Below, piece by piece: positions 26,588-34,254 of a DNA stretch of 64,000 bases. The notes under the pieces were generated by a model that saw only the letters and a list, made by a program, of their open reading frames with translations, was not told where the DNA came from and did not search any database. Source of the stretch: Hyphomicrobiaceae bacterium. Its GTDB lineage: Bacteria > Pseudomonadota > Alphaproteobacteria > Rhizobiales > Hyphomicrobiaceae. The stretch covers positions 248,001-312,000 of the forward strand of contig JAURWC010000022.1 in NCBI GenBank assembly GCA_030655135.1, in the 5' to 3' direction. The number at the start of each line of letters is the position of its first letter. Positions within the stretch are counted from its first letter, which is position 1. The translations under genes and the position numbers were made by a program.

Positions 26588-26703
26588 ACTCTCCTCCTTT
26601 CCATGGCCGCCCTCCGAGGCGGCCGTCCAGGGGTTCTAGAACACACGTTCAACTCGCGGCCCCTGGATGGCAGGGTCAAGCCCTGCCATGGAGAATGGGA
26701 GGA
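26588..26703. repeat. CCATGGCC-family MITE-like element, copy 2
   Basis: Ends CTCTCCTCCTTTCCATGGCC and GCCATGGAGAATGGGAGGAG are inverted; the inner pair is CCAGGGGTTC / GCCCCTGGATGG. Part of the tandem duplication. Confidence 0.8.
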
Positions 26704-26803
26704 GACCGAAGCTGAAGGTGTTGGGTCGCGCGAAGGCTTGACCCAACCTACCTCTGCAACGGCGAGCCTGATCGCCGACGACGACACAGAGCGCTGCACT
26801 CTC

Positions 26804-26914
26804 CTCCTTTCCATGGCCGCCCTCCGAGGCGGCCATCCAGGGGTTCTAGAACACACGTTCAACGCGCGGCCCCTGGATGGCAGGGTCAAGCCCTGCCATG
26901 GAGAATGCGAGGAG
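26804..26914. repeat. CCATGGCC-family MITE-like element, copy 3
   Basis: Near-identical to copy 2, 208 bases further on; differs by a few bases such as CCATCCAGG for CCGTCCAGG. Confidence 0.8.
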
Positions 26915-26957
26915 ACCGATGGCGTGAAAGCATTTCAGCTGTGAGCGCGGTGCATGG

Positions 26958-26979
26958 GGTCAGACCCATGGGTCTGACC
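26958..26979. repeat. GGTCAGACCC-AT-GGGTCTGACC perfect palindrome
   Basis: Ten-base arms with a two-base centre, 22 bases in all, about 100 bases before thpR. Confidence 0.8.
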
Positions 26980-27081
26980 TCGAAACTCACGCGTGCCAGG
27001 GGGCAGCACATTGGCTGATCCCGACTTTCCGGTGTGGGACGCAACCCCTATGTTCTCTCCACGAGACAGCGGAGCTGACAC

Positions 27082-27657
27082 ATGCCGCGATTATTCACTG
27101 CGATCGAATTGCCGGAGGCGCTGCGGGAGGATCTGTCGGCGCTGGATGCGCCGCTGCCGGGTGCGCATTGGACGCACGAGGACAACCTGCACATCACGCT
27201 GCGGTTCGCCGGCGATATCGACAACCGTACGGCGGACGAGTTCGCAGGCGAGCTGTCCGGTATCGATCTGGACTCGTTCACGCTGCGCATCAGTGGCGTC
27301 GGCGCCTTCGGCGGCAACGGGCCGCGCATTCTTTATGCGGGCGTTGCGCCGTCACCGCAGCTCGAGGCGCTGGCCCGCGCGCACGAACGCGCGGCGCGCA
27401 ATGCTGGTCTCGAGCCCGAGAAGCGCACGTTCAAAGCGCACGTGACGCTGGCGCGCATGCGTCGCGGACGCGGCGAGGCGGTTGCGCGCTGGCTGCAACG
27501 TCATGCTCGATTTAGCTCCGGGCCGTTCGCCGTTACGCGTTTCCTGCTGATGTCGTCCCGGCCAAAGACCGGCGGCGGGCCCTACGTCGAGGAGGCGGCG
27601 TATCCGCTGCAGGGCGGCGCCGCGTTCCTCGGCGTCGATGCGGAGAGCGGGTATTAG
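27082..27657 (+). CDS. thpR: RNA 2',3'-cyclic phosphodiesterase (ThpR/LigT, 2H family)
   Basis: 2H phosphoesterase that opens 2',3'-cyclic phosphates on RNA ends. 191 residues; the two HxT motifs are NLHITLRFAG (about residue 36-45) and FKAHVTLARM (about 120-129). The start MPRLFTAIELPEALRE and the C-terminal FLLMSSRPKTGGGPYVEEA followed by YPL are typical. The usual GDxD-type turn is present as FAGDID. Monocistronic; flanked by repeats on both sides. Confidence 0.93.
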   Translation: MPRLFTAIELPEALREDLSALDAPLPGAHWTHEDNLHITLRFAGDIDNRTADEFAGELSGIDLDSFTLRISGVGAFGGNGPRILYAGVAPSPQLEALARAHERAARNAGLEPEKRTFKAHVTLARMRRGRGEAVARWLQRHARFSSGPFAVTRFLLMSSRPKTGGGPYVEEAAYPLQGGAAFLGVDAESGY

Positions 27658-27660
27658 CAT

Positions 27661-27835
27661 CCCCTCTCCCCGTCCTTCACGGCAAGAGGGTTAGGGTGAG
27701 GGGCAGACACGAGGTGAGACGCCAGAAATGTTCGACGACACTGTTGCCGGGCTGAGCGCCTCGGATGATGCGGGCGGGCGTGCAAGAACCTGCCCCTCAT
27801 CCCGACCTTCTCCCCGCGCGCGGGGAGAAGGAGAA
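27661..27835. repeat. CTCTCCCC-family inverted repeat element, copy 2
   Basis: About 175 bases right after the thpR stop. The left hairpin is CCCTCTCCCC...AAGAGGGTTAGGGTGAGGGGC; the right side is GCCCCTCATCCCGACCTTC followed by TCCCCGCGCGCGGGGAGAAGG. It matches 8484-8660 in size and in the inner GCAAGAAnCTGCCCCTCATCC word. Confidence 0.75.
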
Positions 27836-27929
27836 GAACAGCCGCCTTCGCGGGGATACGGTGCTGGTTGGAGCGAGGCACGACGTCACACGCCCACCGT
27901 CCGCGAAAATAAGCGCGGAAAATCAGCAG

Positions 27930-28715
27930 CTACTTCGGTGCCAGGCGGATGGCGCCGTCGAGGCGGATGCTGACGCCGTTGAGCATCGTGTTCTCGCAGA
28001 TGTGCACGGCGAGCTGGCCGTATTCGGCGGGGTGGCCGAGGCGTGAGGGGAACGGCACCTGGGCTGCAAGCGCCTGCGCCGTCTCCTCCGGCAGGCCGTC
28101 GAACATGGGCGTGCGGAACAGGCCGGGCAGGATCGTCGCCACGCGGATGCCGTCGCGCGAGAGGTCGCGGGCGATCGGCAGCGTCATGGACTGCACGCCG
28201 CCTTTCGAGGCCGCGTAGGCGACCTGGCCGATCTGGCCGTCTTCGGCGGCGACGGAGGCCGTGGAGATGACAACGCCGCGCTCACCGTCGGGCTGCAGCG
28301 CCTCGACGGACATCAGGCCGGCGGCGAACTTGGTGATCATGGCGAACGTGCCGATCAGGTTGACCTCTACCACTTTGCGGAACGAGGCGATGTCGTGCGC
28401 TTCGATGCCGCCGGTTTCCTTGACGCGGCGCGCCGTGCGCTTGCCCGCCGCGATGCCGGCGCAGTTGACCAGAATGCGTTCCTGGCCGTGTGCCTTGCGG
28501 GCGCTTTCCAGCGCGGCATCGATTGAGCTTTCGTTGGTAACGTCGCACTTGGCGTAGTGTCCGCCGATCTCGGCCGCGATCTTGGGGCCGTTCGTCTCGT
28601 CGAGATCGAAGATCGCGACGCGTACGCCCTTTTCGGCAAGCGCCCTGGCGGTTGCGGCGCCCAGGCCGGATGCGCCGCCCGTGACGATAGCGGAAATGGT
28701 CTTGTCGAGTTTCAT
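27930..28715 (-). CDS. Short-chain dehydrogenase/reductase, 3-hydroxyacyl-CoA dehydrogenase-like
   Basis: Classical SDR of 261 residues. NAD(P)-binding GGASGLGAATARAL (about 13-26), acidic DLDE after beta-2 (favours NAD), NCAGIA, and the catalytic Ser/Tyr/Lys in VISTASVAAEDG and YAASKGG. The close-to-HSD17B10 pattern (GQIGQVAYAASKGGVQSMTL and RVATILPGLFRTPMF) suggests an acyl-CoA substrate. ATG at 28715 has GGGGGAA upstream. Monocistronic; the substrate is inferred only. Confidence 0.88.
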   Translation of the reverse strand: MKLDKTISAIVTGGASGLGAATARALAEKGVRVAIFDLDETNGPKIAAEIGGHYAKCDVTNESSIDAALESARKAHGQERILVNCAGIAAGKRTARRVKETGGIEAHDIASFRKVVEVNLIGTFAMITKFAAGLMSVEALQPDGERGVVISTASVAAEDGQIGQVAYAASKGGVQSMTLPIARDLSRDGIRVATILPGLFRTPMFDGLPEETAQALAAQVPFPSRLGHPAEYGQLAVHICENTMLNGVSIRLDGAIRLAPK

Positions 28716-29067
28716 GCGGCGTTCCCCCGTTCTCAAGCCGCGAAGTCTTAAGGATTGACACGGCGGCGGTAAAGGTGGGGCAAGCCCTTTCGGGGTGTGC
28801 TAATCTGAACCGTGACGGGGCATTTCTGCTCGTCTTCCTAAGTGGCGAAGCGTGCTGCATCCCCATACGTCATGCCCGCGAAGGCGGGCACCCACGACAC
28901 ATTCGTTCTGGCTCGGCGTCATTTTTGATCATCGTGCTTCCGACAATCGTCGAGGTTGTTGAAACTTGCCGTGGATCCTCATCTTCGCGAGAATGGCGGA
29001 GGAGGGAGCGGAATTTCGCACGCGTTGCGATATGGGGCGAGGCGGCGCGAGCCTGAGGAGGCATCCG
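28716..29067. other. Intergenic region with a CGTCATGCCCGC repeat
   Basis: 352 bases without a supported gene apart from the repeat arm at 28868-28900. TTGACA occurs at 28755-28760 on the plus strand but no matching -10 was convincing. Confidence 0.5.
28868..28900. repeat. CGTCATGCCCGC-family repeat, left arm
   Basis: CGTCATGCCCGCGAAGGCGG followed by GCACCCACGACAC, equal to the left arm of the full element at 47140. A weaker counterpart (GTGGATCCTCATCTTCGCGAG, about 28970-28990) may be its right arm. Confidence 0.65.
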
Positions 29068-29205
29068 ATGTCACGCATCACCTTGTTGATTCTCGCCGCG
29101 TTGATCGCGATGCCGGCGCCGGCCCAGGCGCGCATCCAGCGCGATATCGTGTGCTGGGTGCCGGACTGCGAGTTTCCCGTCGATTGCGACGAGGAAGAGG
29201 ACTAG
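29068..29205 (+). CDS. Small secreted Cys- and Asp/Glu-rich peptide
   Basis: A 45-residue frame with GAGGAGG eight bases before the ATG. Residues 1-21 form a clear signal peptide (MSRITLLILAALIAMPAPAQ, cut after AQA). The mature part of about 24 residues has three cysteines (VCWVPDCEFPVDCDEEED) and an acidic tail. No family recognised; possibly a metal-binding periplasmic peptide, which is only a guess from composition. It ends six bases before the convergent DUF938 gene. Confidence 0.6.
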   Translation: MSRITLLILAALIAMPAPAQARIQRDIVCWVPDCEFPVDCDEEED

Positions 29206-29211
29206 CCCGGC

Positions 29212-29805
29212 TCACCGCCGTTTGAAGATGACGGAGACGTTGTTGGCCGGCATGCCGATCGTGTCCGCGTGATCAAGCGACGCCTGCGCGGCGAGATCTA
29301 CCACGTCTTCCAGGTTGCGCAGGCCCCAGGCCGGGTTGCGGCGGCGCAGGTCGGCGTCGAAGGCGTCGTTGCTCGCAGCGGTCGGAATACCGGCACGCCG
29401 GTAAGGTCCGTAAAGGTAGAGCAGCCCGCCGGTTGGCAGGATGCGGCCCGCGCCGGCGATCAGGCCATGCGTCGCGGCCCATGGCGAAATGTGAATCATG
29501 TTGATGCAGAGGATCGCGTCAGCGTTCGCGAGCCGCCAGGCGGGCGATTGCGCGTCCAGCGCCAGAGCCGGGCGCATGTTCGCGAGCGCCAACTCTTCGC
29601 GCCACGCGTCGATGCTGGCGCGCGCTTCGGCATCCGGATCGCTTGGCTGGAACACGAGATCAGGGAACGCGGCGGCAAAGTGGGCTGCGTGCTCACCCGA
29701 TCCGCTGGCGATTTCCAGCACGAGGCCCGTTGCAGGCAAGACCCGGCGCAGCACCGTCAGGATCGGTTCGCGATTGCGGGCGACGGCCGGCGCGGAGCGC
29801 TTCAC
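29212..29805 (-). CDS. DUF938 class I SAM-dependent methyltransferase-like protein
   Basis: A 197-residue protein with the DUF938 signature: KRSAPAVARNREPILTVLRR at the start, VLEIASGSGEHAAHFAAAFP (SAM loop, about 31-50), FQPSDPD and ICINMIHISPW. GTG at 29805 overlaps the upstream stop (GTGA). The C-terminus EDVVDLAAQASLDHADTIGM followed by PANN is also family-typical. Substrate unknown. Forms an operon with the DUF930-like gene. Confidence 0.88.
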   Translation of the reverse strand: MKRSAPAVARNREPILTVLRRVLPATGLVLEIASGSGEHAAHFAAAFPDLVFQPSDPDAEARASIDAWREELALANMRPALALDAQSPAWRLANADAILCINMIHISPWAATHGLIAGAGRILPTGGLLYLYGPYRRAGIPTAASNDAFDADLRRRNPAWGLRNLEDVVDLAAQASLDHADTIGMPANNVSVIFKRR

Positions 29806-30212
29806 TGCCAGAGGCCGAGGTCTTCCCACTGCTCCTTCGGGATTTCCCTGCCGAGTTCGTACTTGAAGGCCGTCGCCTTCATCTGGTCGGCGGTAACGAC
29901 GCAGTTGAAACTCAACGCATACCAATGATCTTTGGCGCGCACGGCTCCGCCCTTGGCCTTCACTTCGGTGCCATTCAGAAATTCGGCGCGGCCGAAGATG
30001 CTTGTCTTCATGCGATCGGCGCCCGGCAGCTTCTTGTCCGCGCGGACCGCAGCGATGCCTTTGAGAATGCAAGCCTGGTGCGCCCGCTCTTCCGGATCGA
30101 GCTTTTTCATCGTGTCTTCGAAACTTGCAGCCTGCGCCGCATTAAAGCCCGCGGCGGGGGCCAACAGCGGCAAACAGAACAAAAGCGCAACCCACACGAT
30201 GCGACGTGACAT
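29802..30212 (-). CDS. DUF930-like secreted protein
   Basis: A 136-residue exported protein with a signal peptide (about residues 1-28, ending AAQAAS). The mature part reads LDPEERAHQACILKGIAAVR, then ADRMKTSIFGRAEFLNGTEV, GGAVRAKDHWYALSFNCVVT and the WEDLGLW end, which matches my memory of the DUF930 pattern (a Cys pair, RAK.HWY.L.F.C). Function unknown, envelope-located. ATG at 30212 chosen for the signal peptide. The stop overlaps the start of the DUF938 gene. Confidence 0.75.
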   Translation of the reverse strand: MSRRIVWVALLFCLPLLAPAAGFNAAQAASFEDTMKKLDPEERAHQACILKGIAAVRADKKLPGADRMKTSIFGRAEFLNGTEVKAKGGAVRAKDHWYALSFNCVVTADQMKATAFKYELGREIPKEQWEDLGLWQ

Positions 30213-30349
30213 TTCCGGCGTTCTCCCCAAATCCCCACCGCCGGGAGTTAAAGCGAGGCAACGTGTCATAATTCTGTCTTGAACGGTTCGCTCAGCCCGC
30301 TAAGACGTGGGCCACGACCTGCAACGCTCGATAACCCGGGAAGCGCGCC

Positions 30350-30994
30350 ATGCTGCACTGGTTCCGCCGGCTAATGCCACGCGATGACTCGTTTTTTCCG
30401 ATGTTCGACAAACACGCCGGCATTCTCGTACATGGCGCGCAGTCGCTGCGGCGCATGCTTGACGGGGGACCGGCCGCGAGCCAGCACTTCGACGATGTTC
30501 TCAAGTACGAGGACCAGGCCGACGACATCACCCGCGACGTTTTCCTGTCGATCCGCACCAACTTCATCACGCCGTTCGACCGCGGCGACATCAAGGATCT
30601 GATCAGCGGCATGGACGACGCGATCGACCAGATGAAGAAAACGGCCAAGGCGATCGCGCTGTTCGAGATCACGGAATTCGAGCCCGAGATGCAGCAGATG
30701 GGCGATGCCATCCTGGAGAGCGCGAAACTCGTCGAGCAGGCGGTGCCGCTGCTCTCCAACATCGGCTCAAACGCGGCGCGGCTGAACGAACTGTGCGTGG
30801 AGATCACGCGCATCGAAGGCCGCTGCGACGAGATCCACGAACTCGGACTGAAGAAGCTCTATCAGAAGAGCAAGACGGAGAACCCGATGGAGTTCATCCG
30901 CGGCAACGAGATCTACGACCACCTGGAGAAGAGCTCGGACCGGTTCGACGACGTGGCGAACCAGATCCAGGGCATCGTGGTGGAACACGTATGA
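30350..30994 (+). CDS. DUF47 family PhoU-like accessory protein of the Pit transporter
   Basis: A 214-residue all-helical PhoU-like protein. The family start LHWFRRLMPRDDSFFPMFDK and the acidic motif KYEDQADDITRDVF (about 60-73) are visible, plus a second metal-cluster-like motif RIEGRCDEIHEL (about 152-163). DUF47 proteins are encoded next to Pit transporters and are thought to modulate them; here pit follows 23 bases downstream, which supports this role. Confidence 0.9.
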   Translation: MLHWFRRLMPRDDSFFPMFDKHAGILVHGAQSLRRMLDGGPAASQHFDDVLKYEDQADDITRDVFLSIRTNFITPFDRGDIKDLISGMDDAIDQMKKTAKAIALFEITEFEPEMQQMGDAILESAKLVEQAVPLLSNIGSNAARLNELCVEITRIEGRCDEIHELGLKKLYQKSKTENPMEFIRGNEIYDHLEKSSDRFDDVANQIQGIVVEHV

Positions 30995-31017
30995 ACGGCA
31001 AGAGCCGGTAGCGCCCC

Positions 31018-32019
31018 ATGGAACCCGCATCCTTGATCGTGCTGACGGCGCTGATCGCTTACGCGCTGCTGTTCGACTTTCTCAACGGGCTGCATGACGC
31101 GGCCAACTCCATCGCGACCATCGTGTCGACGCGCGTGCTGTCGCCGCGCTGGGCGGTGATCTGGGCTGCGTTCTTCAACTTCATCGCCTTCCTGTTCTTC
31201 GGTCTTCACGTCGCGCAGACGATCGGCACCGGCATCGTGTCGGCCGGCGTCGTCGACATGCACGTGATCTTCGGCGCGTTGACAGGCGCCATCGCCTGGA
31301 ACCTGATCACGTGGTGGGGCGGCATTCCCTCGTCGAGTTCGCACGCGCTGATCGGCGGCCTGCTGGGCGCCGGCATCGCCAAAGCGGGCAGTGCCGCGAT
31401 CGTGTGGCAGGGCGTCATCAAGACGGTATCGGCTATTTTCCTGTCGCCGATCGTCGGCTTCGGTCTGGCGCTGCTGCTGGTGCTCATCACGACGTGGCTG
31501 TGCGTGCGCAGTGCGCCGTTCGCGGTGGACCGGCGGTTTCGCGTGCTGCAGTTCATTTCCGCGGCGATGTACTCTTTAGGTCACGGCGGCAACGACGCGC
31601 AGAAGACGATGGGCATCATCGCCGGCCTGATGTTCGCCACCGGCCATCTGGGGCCGGAGTTCTACGTGCCGCTGTGGGTGGTCATCAGCTGCCAGGCGGC
31701 CATGGCGCTGGGCACGCTGTTCGGCGGCTGGCGCATCGTGCGCACGATGGGCTCACGCATCACCGAACTGAGCCCGATGCAGGGCTTCTGCGCCGAGACG
31801 GGCGGCGCCATCACGCTATTCGGCGCCACGTGGCTGGGCGTGCCGGTGTCGACGACGCACACGATCACCGGCGCGATCGTCGGCGTGGGCGCGGCGCGGC
31901 GCAGCTCGGCGGTACGTTGGAACGTGGCCGGTAGCATCGTCATCGCCTGGTTCATCACGATGCCGGCCGCGGCCACGATTGGTGCGCTGGCTTATCTGGC
32001 GTCGAACTGGATGTGGTGA
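31018..32019 (+). CDS. pit: Low-affinity inorganic phosphate transporter (Pit family)
   Basis: Inner-membrane phosphate/metal symporter of 333 residues with about ten membrane segments. The Pit repeats are seen as FDFLNGLHDAANSIATIV (about 20-37) and SLGHGGNDAQKTMGII (about 187-202), and the signature loops GGIPSSSSHALIGGLLG and GVPVSTTHTITGAIVG follow. Co-transcribed with its DUF47 partner. The length matches the short, alphaproteobacterial type. Confidence 0.94.
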   Translation: MEPASLIVLTALIAYALLFDFLNGLHDAANSIATIVSTRVLSPRWAVIWAAFFNFIAFLFFGLHVAQTIGTGIVSAGVVDMHVIFGALTGAIAWNLITWWGGIPSSSSHALIGGLLGAGIAKAGSAAIVWQGVIKTVSAIFLSPIVGFGLALLLVLITTWLCVRSAPFAVDRRFRVLQFISAAMYSLGHGGNDAQKTMGIIAGLMFATGHLGPEFYVPLWVVISCQAAMALGTLFGGWRIVRTMGSRITELSPMQGFCAETGGAITLFGATWLGVPVSTTHTITGAIVGVGAARRSSAVRWNVAGSIVIAWFITMPAAATIGALAYLASNWMW

Positions 32020-32028
32020 GGGGTGGTC

Positions 32029-32095
32029 GTAGGTTGGGTCAAGCCCCCTTGCACGACCCAACATTCAACGGCAGAGCTAGAACTGTTGGGTCGCG
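32029..32095. repeat. GTTGGGTC-family element
   Basis: GTAGGTTGGGTCAAGCCCCC...GACCCAAC at the left and TGTTGGGTCGCGCTCATG at the right, ten bases after the pit stop. Confidence 0.65.
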
Positions 32096-32111
32096 CTCAT
32101 GCTAGTCTGCG

Positions 32112-32136
32112 GGCTACAACCTCGGGAGTTGTAGCC
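32112..32136 (+). promoter_or_regulatory. Perfect hairpin presenting the ribosome-binding site
   Basis: GGCTACAAC (32112-32120) pairs perfectly with GTTGTAGCC (32128-32136); the loop CTCGGGA contains the GGGAG-like Shine-Dalgarno core, and the ATG of the next gene begins at 32137, directly after the stem. Such an arrangement could gate translation or be an operator in DNA form. Confidence 0.65.
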
Positions 32137-32406
32137 ATGGACGACGACCTTCAAGCAATGAGCCAGGATCAGCTGCTGGCCGAAGTGAAGCGCCTGCGTG
32201 CCGGCATCCGCGCGCATCGCGACACGACCGGCCACGACCTGTGCTGGCACCATCCAGACCTGTGGGCGCTGCTGCCGGAGAAGACCGCTCCCGACATCGC
32301 CGTGCCGCCCTGGCCGAAGTTCATGCGCGGCTGCATCAAGTACCGGCAGTCGCTGGATGCACAGGCGCCGGGCGCCCCAGTGCATGACCGGGAGTTTGGT
32401 GAGTGA
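32137..32406 (+). CDS. Conserved hypothetical protein, 89 residues
   Basis: A small cytosolic protein whose sequence RLRAGIRAHRDTTGHDLCWH followed by HPDLWALLPEK recalls a conserved proteobacterial hypothetical family. It starts MDDDLQAMSQDQLLAEVKRL, a helical segment, and ends GCIKYRQSLDAQ. The CWHHP block with two His and a Cys might bind metal, which is speculation. Its start codon abuts a perfect 9-bp hairpin. Confidence 0.7.
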   Translation: MDDDLQAMSQDQLLAEVKRLRAGIRAHRDTTGHDLCWHHPDLWALLPEKTAPDIAVPPWPKFMRGCIKYRQSLDAQAPGAPVHDREFGE

Positions 32407-32410
32407 CGCC

Positions 32411-33385
32411 CTAAACCACCAACACAACCTTCCCCACGGCCTCGCGGCGATCGAGGACGCGGATGGCTTCGGCGGTGTCGGCTAGCGGGTAGGTCGCGTG
32501 GATGTGGGGCACAAGCTTGCCTTCCGATACCCACTGCAAAACGGCCGTCATGTTGTCGCGATGGCCGAGCGGGTCGCGACGGACGCTCTCGCCCCAGAAC
32601 ACGCCGATGGCGTCGGCGCCCTTCAGCAGCAGCAGGTTGAGCGGCAGTTTGGGGATGCTGCCGGCGGCAAAGCCGATGACGAGGAAGCGGCCGCCCCAGG
32701 CCAGGGCGCGCACGGCGGGCTCGGTGAAATCGCCGCCGACGCAGTCGTAGACGACGTCGACGCCGTTGCCACCGGTCGCGGCCTTCAGGGCATCCTTGAG
32801 GTCGCCCTCGGAATAATTGATGAGCACGTCAGCGCCGTGCTGGTGGCAGATCTCCAACTTGTCGGCCGAGGAGGCGACGGCAATGACGCGGGCACCGAGC
32901 TGCTTGGCGATCTCGATCGCAGCGAGGCCGGCGCCGCCCGAGGCACCGATTACGGCGACCCATTCATTGGCACAGACGCGGCCGCGATCCTTCAGGCCGT
33001 GGATGGCCGTGCCGTAGGTGACACTGACGCCGGACGCGATCTCGTCGGAGACGTTCTCGGGAATGGGGATCACCGCCTCAGCCGGCACGACGACTTTCTC
33101 GCGCGCACCGCCCCAGGCGACGTAGGCTGTCACGCGCTGGCCCTCGTCCAATCCGGTGACGTCGGCGCCCAGCGTCTCGACAATGCCGGCGACTTCTCCT
33201 GAGGGTGAGAACGGCAGCGGCGGTTTTTTCTGGTACTTGCCGCGCGTCACCAAAGTGTCGAAGAAATTCAGCGCTGCGGCCTTAACCTTGATCACGACCT
33301 CGCCTGGACCGGCGACGGGATCGGCGATGTCTTCCAGAACCAAGCTGTCGGGACCGTCGAGGGTCTTGCATAGAATGGCTTTCAC
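32411..33385 (-). CDS. NADPH:quinone oxidoreductase, zinc-independent MDR family
   Basis: A 324-residue medium-chain reductase of the quinone oxidoreductase branch (no structural zinc cysteines). Typical: VKAAALNFFDTLVTRGKYQ, PFSPSGEVAGIVE, the AVIGASGGAGLAAIEIAKQL nucleotide-binding loop (about 142-161), DVVYDCVGGD, and the C-terminal EAIRVLDRREAVGKVVLV. GTG at 33385 has GGAGG seven bases upstream. Monocistronic; the physiological substrate is unknown. Confidence 0.92.
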   Translation of the reverse strand: MKAILCKTLDGPDSLVLEDIADPVAGPGEVVIKVKAAALNFFDTLVTRGKYQKKPPLPFSPSGEVAGIVETLGADVTGLDEGQRVTAYVAWGGAREKVVVPAEAVIPIPENVSDEIASGVSVTYGTAIHGLKDRGRVCANEWVAVIGASGGAGLAAIEIAKQLGARVIAVASSADKLEICHQHGADVLINYSEGDLKDALKAATGGNGVDVVYDCVGGDFTEPAVRALAWGGRFLVIGFAAGSIPKLPLNLLLLKGADAIGVFWGESVRRDPLGHRDNMTAVLQWVSEGKLVPHIHATYPLADTAEAIRVLDRREAVGKVVLVV

Positions 33386-33558
33386 GTGAGACCTCCAGGC
33401 GACGGCTGCGGACTGTCATAACGTCAGGCGCACTTGAGCCCGAGTGCGGCATGGCGTTCAACAAGCGGCTGAAGGCCAGACGTTTAGTGCGCTATCGCAA
33501 GAACGCCAACCCGTTGCGTGCAATTGGTCGCGCTTCCTGCAGAAGCGCTATATTTGAC

Positions 33559-33601
33559 GCGCTTCTTATCGGAAAACCGCTTCACACTTTTGCGGAAGCG
33601 C
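33559..33601. repeat. 43-bp palindrome family, best copy
   Basis: Arms GCGCTTC (33559-33565) and GAAGCGC (33595-33601) enclose TTATCGGAAAACCGC and TTCACACTTTTGCG. It ends 18 bases before the SPOUT methyltransferase start. Same length and inner words as 59769-59811. Elements with the core CGGAAAACCG..CACACTTTTCCGG are known to me from Hyphomicrobiales intergenic regions. Confidence 0.75.
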
Positions 33602-33619
33602 TTTGAGGACTTAAGACAG

Positions 33620-34162
33620 ATGACCGCCGAGAACTGGCCGCCAACGGGGCGCGGATATTTTGCCATCGGTGCGGAGCGCATGTCGAAGGCCTTGAACCTA
33701 GGCAACCTGATGCGCTCGGCGCACGGCTTCGGAGCGAGCTTTACCTTCACGGTGGGGGCGACGTATCAGGCGCTCGAGGCGCGCGCGGACACGTCCAAAG
33801 GTCAGTTGCATCTGCCGCACTATAATTGGAACAGCCTCGACGAGTTGGCGCTGCCGGCGGGCTGCAAGCTGGTCGGCGTGGAATTGCTCGACGAGGCGGT
33901 GGATCTGCCGAGCTTCCGGCATCCGTTGCGGGCGGCCTACGTTCTCGGTCCGGAAAACGGCTCGCTTTCGCCGCAGTTGCTGGCGCGCTGCGATTTCACG
34001 GTCAAGATACCGACGCGATTTTGCGTGAATGTCGCGATGGCGGGCGCCATTGTCATGTACGACCGGGTGCTGTCTCTGGCGCAATTTGCGGCCCGTCCGG
34101 TTGCGGCGGGAGGCGCCGCAGTTCAGCCGCCGCGCGGACGGCCTGGAGGACGGCCGGCATAG
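33620..34162 (+). CDS. TrmH/SpoU-type (SPOUT) RNA methyltransferase
   Basis: A 180-residue SPOUT enzyme that probably 2'-O-methylates tRNA or rRNA. Motif 1 NLGNLMRSAHGFGA (about 31-44, catalytic Arg), motif 2 AAYVLGPENGSLS (about 107-119) and motif 3 IPTRFCVNVAMAGAIVMYDR (about 134-153, knot) are all present. No separate RNA-binding domain is seen; the tail is Gly/Arg/Pro-rich (PPRGRPGGRPA). ATG at 33620 is chosen; the frame upstream runs into a repeat. Confidence 0.9.
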   Translation: MTAENWPPTGRGYFAIGAERMSKALNLGNLMRSAHGFGASFTFTVGATYQALEARADTSKGQLHLPHYNWNSLDELALPAGCKLVGVELLDEAVDLPSFRHPLRAAYVLGPENGSLSPQLLARCDFTVKIPTRFCVNVAMAGAIVMYDRVLSLAQFAARPVAAGGAAVQPPRGRPGGRPA

Positions 34163-34254
34163 GCAAGATACCCAGCGTCTGCCTTCGTGACAGATGGCGC
34201 GCGAGCACGTAAAGGTACGACCAGTCTCATCTTTTGCCATCCAACCAAGTTCTC

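Larger units (their letters stand above)
26511..26919. repeat. Tandem duplication of about 208 bases
   Basis: TGTTGGGTC starts copy 1 at 26511 and copy 2 at 26719. Both continue GCGAAGGCTT, CCCAACCTACCTCTGCAACG, GCGAGCCTGATCGCCGACGA, a complete CCATGGCC element and GAGGAGACCGA. The copies differ at only a few positions over about 200 bases, so the duplication looks recent. Confidence 0.85.
26450..27081. other. Repeat-filled intergenic block between tesA and thpR
   Basis: 632 bases with no supported gene. It holds a GTTGGGTC-family element, a tandem duplication containing two CCATGGCC-family elements, and a GGGTCAGACCC palindrome, all listed separately. Frames crossing it are made of repeat sequence. 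Confidence 0.75.

Noticed and set aside
26603-26944. Frame of 113 residues in the repeat block after tesA
   Set aside because: Made wholly of CCATGGCC-family repeats; similar peptides arise wherever the repeat occurs (26636, 52590, 52654).
28755-28760. TTGACA as promoter of the small secreted peptide
   Set aside because: Over 300 bases from the gene and no -10 at the right spacing.
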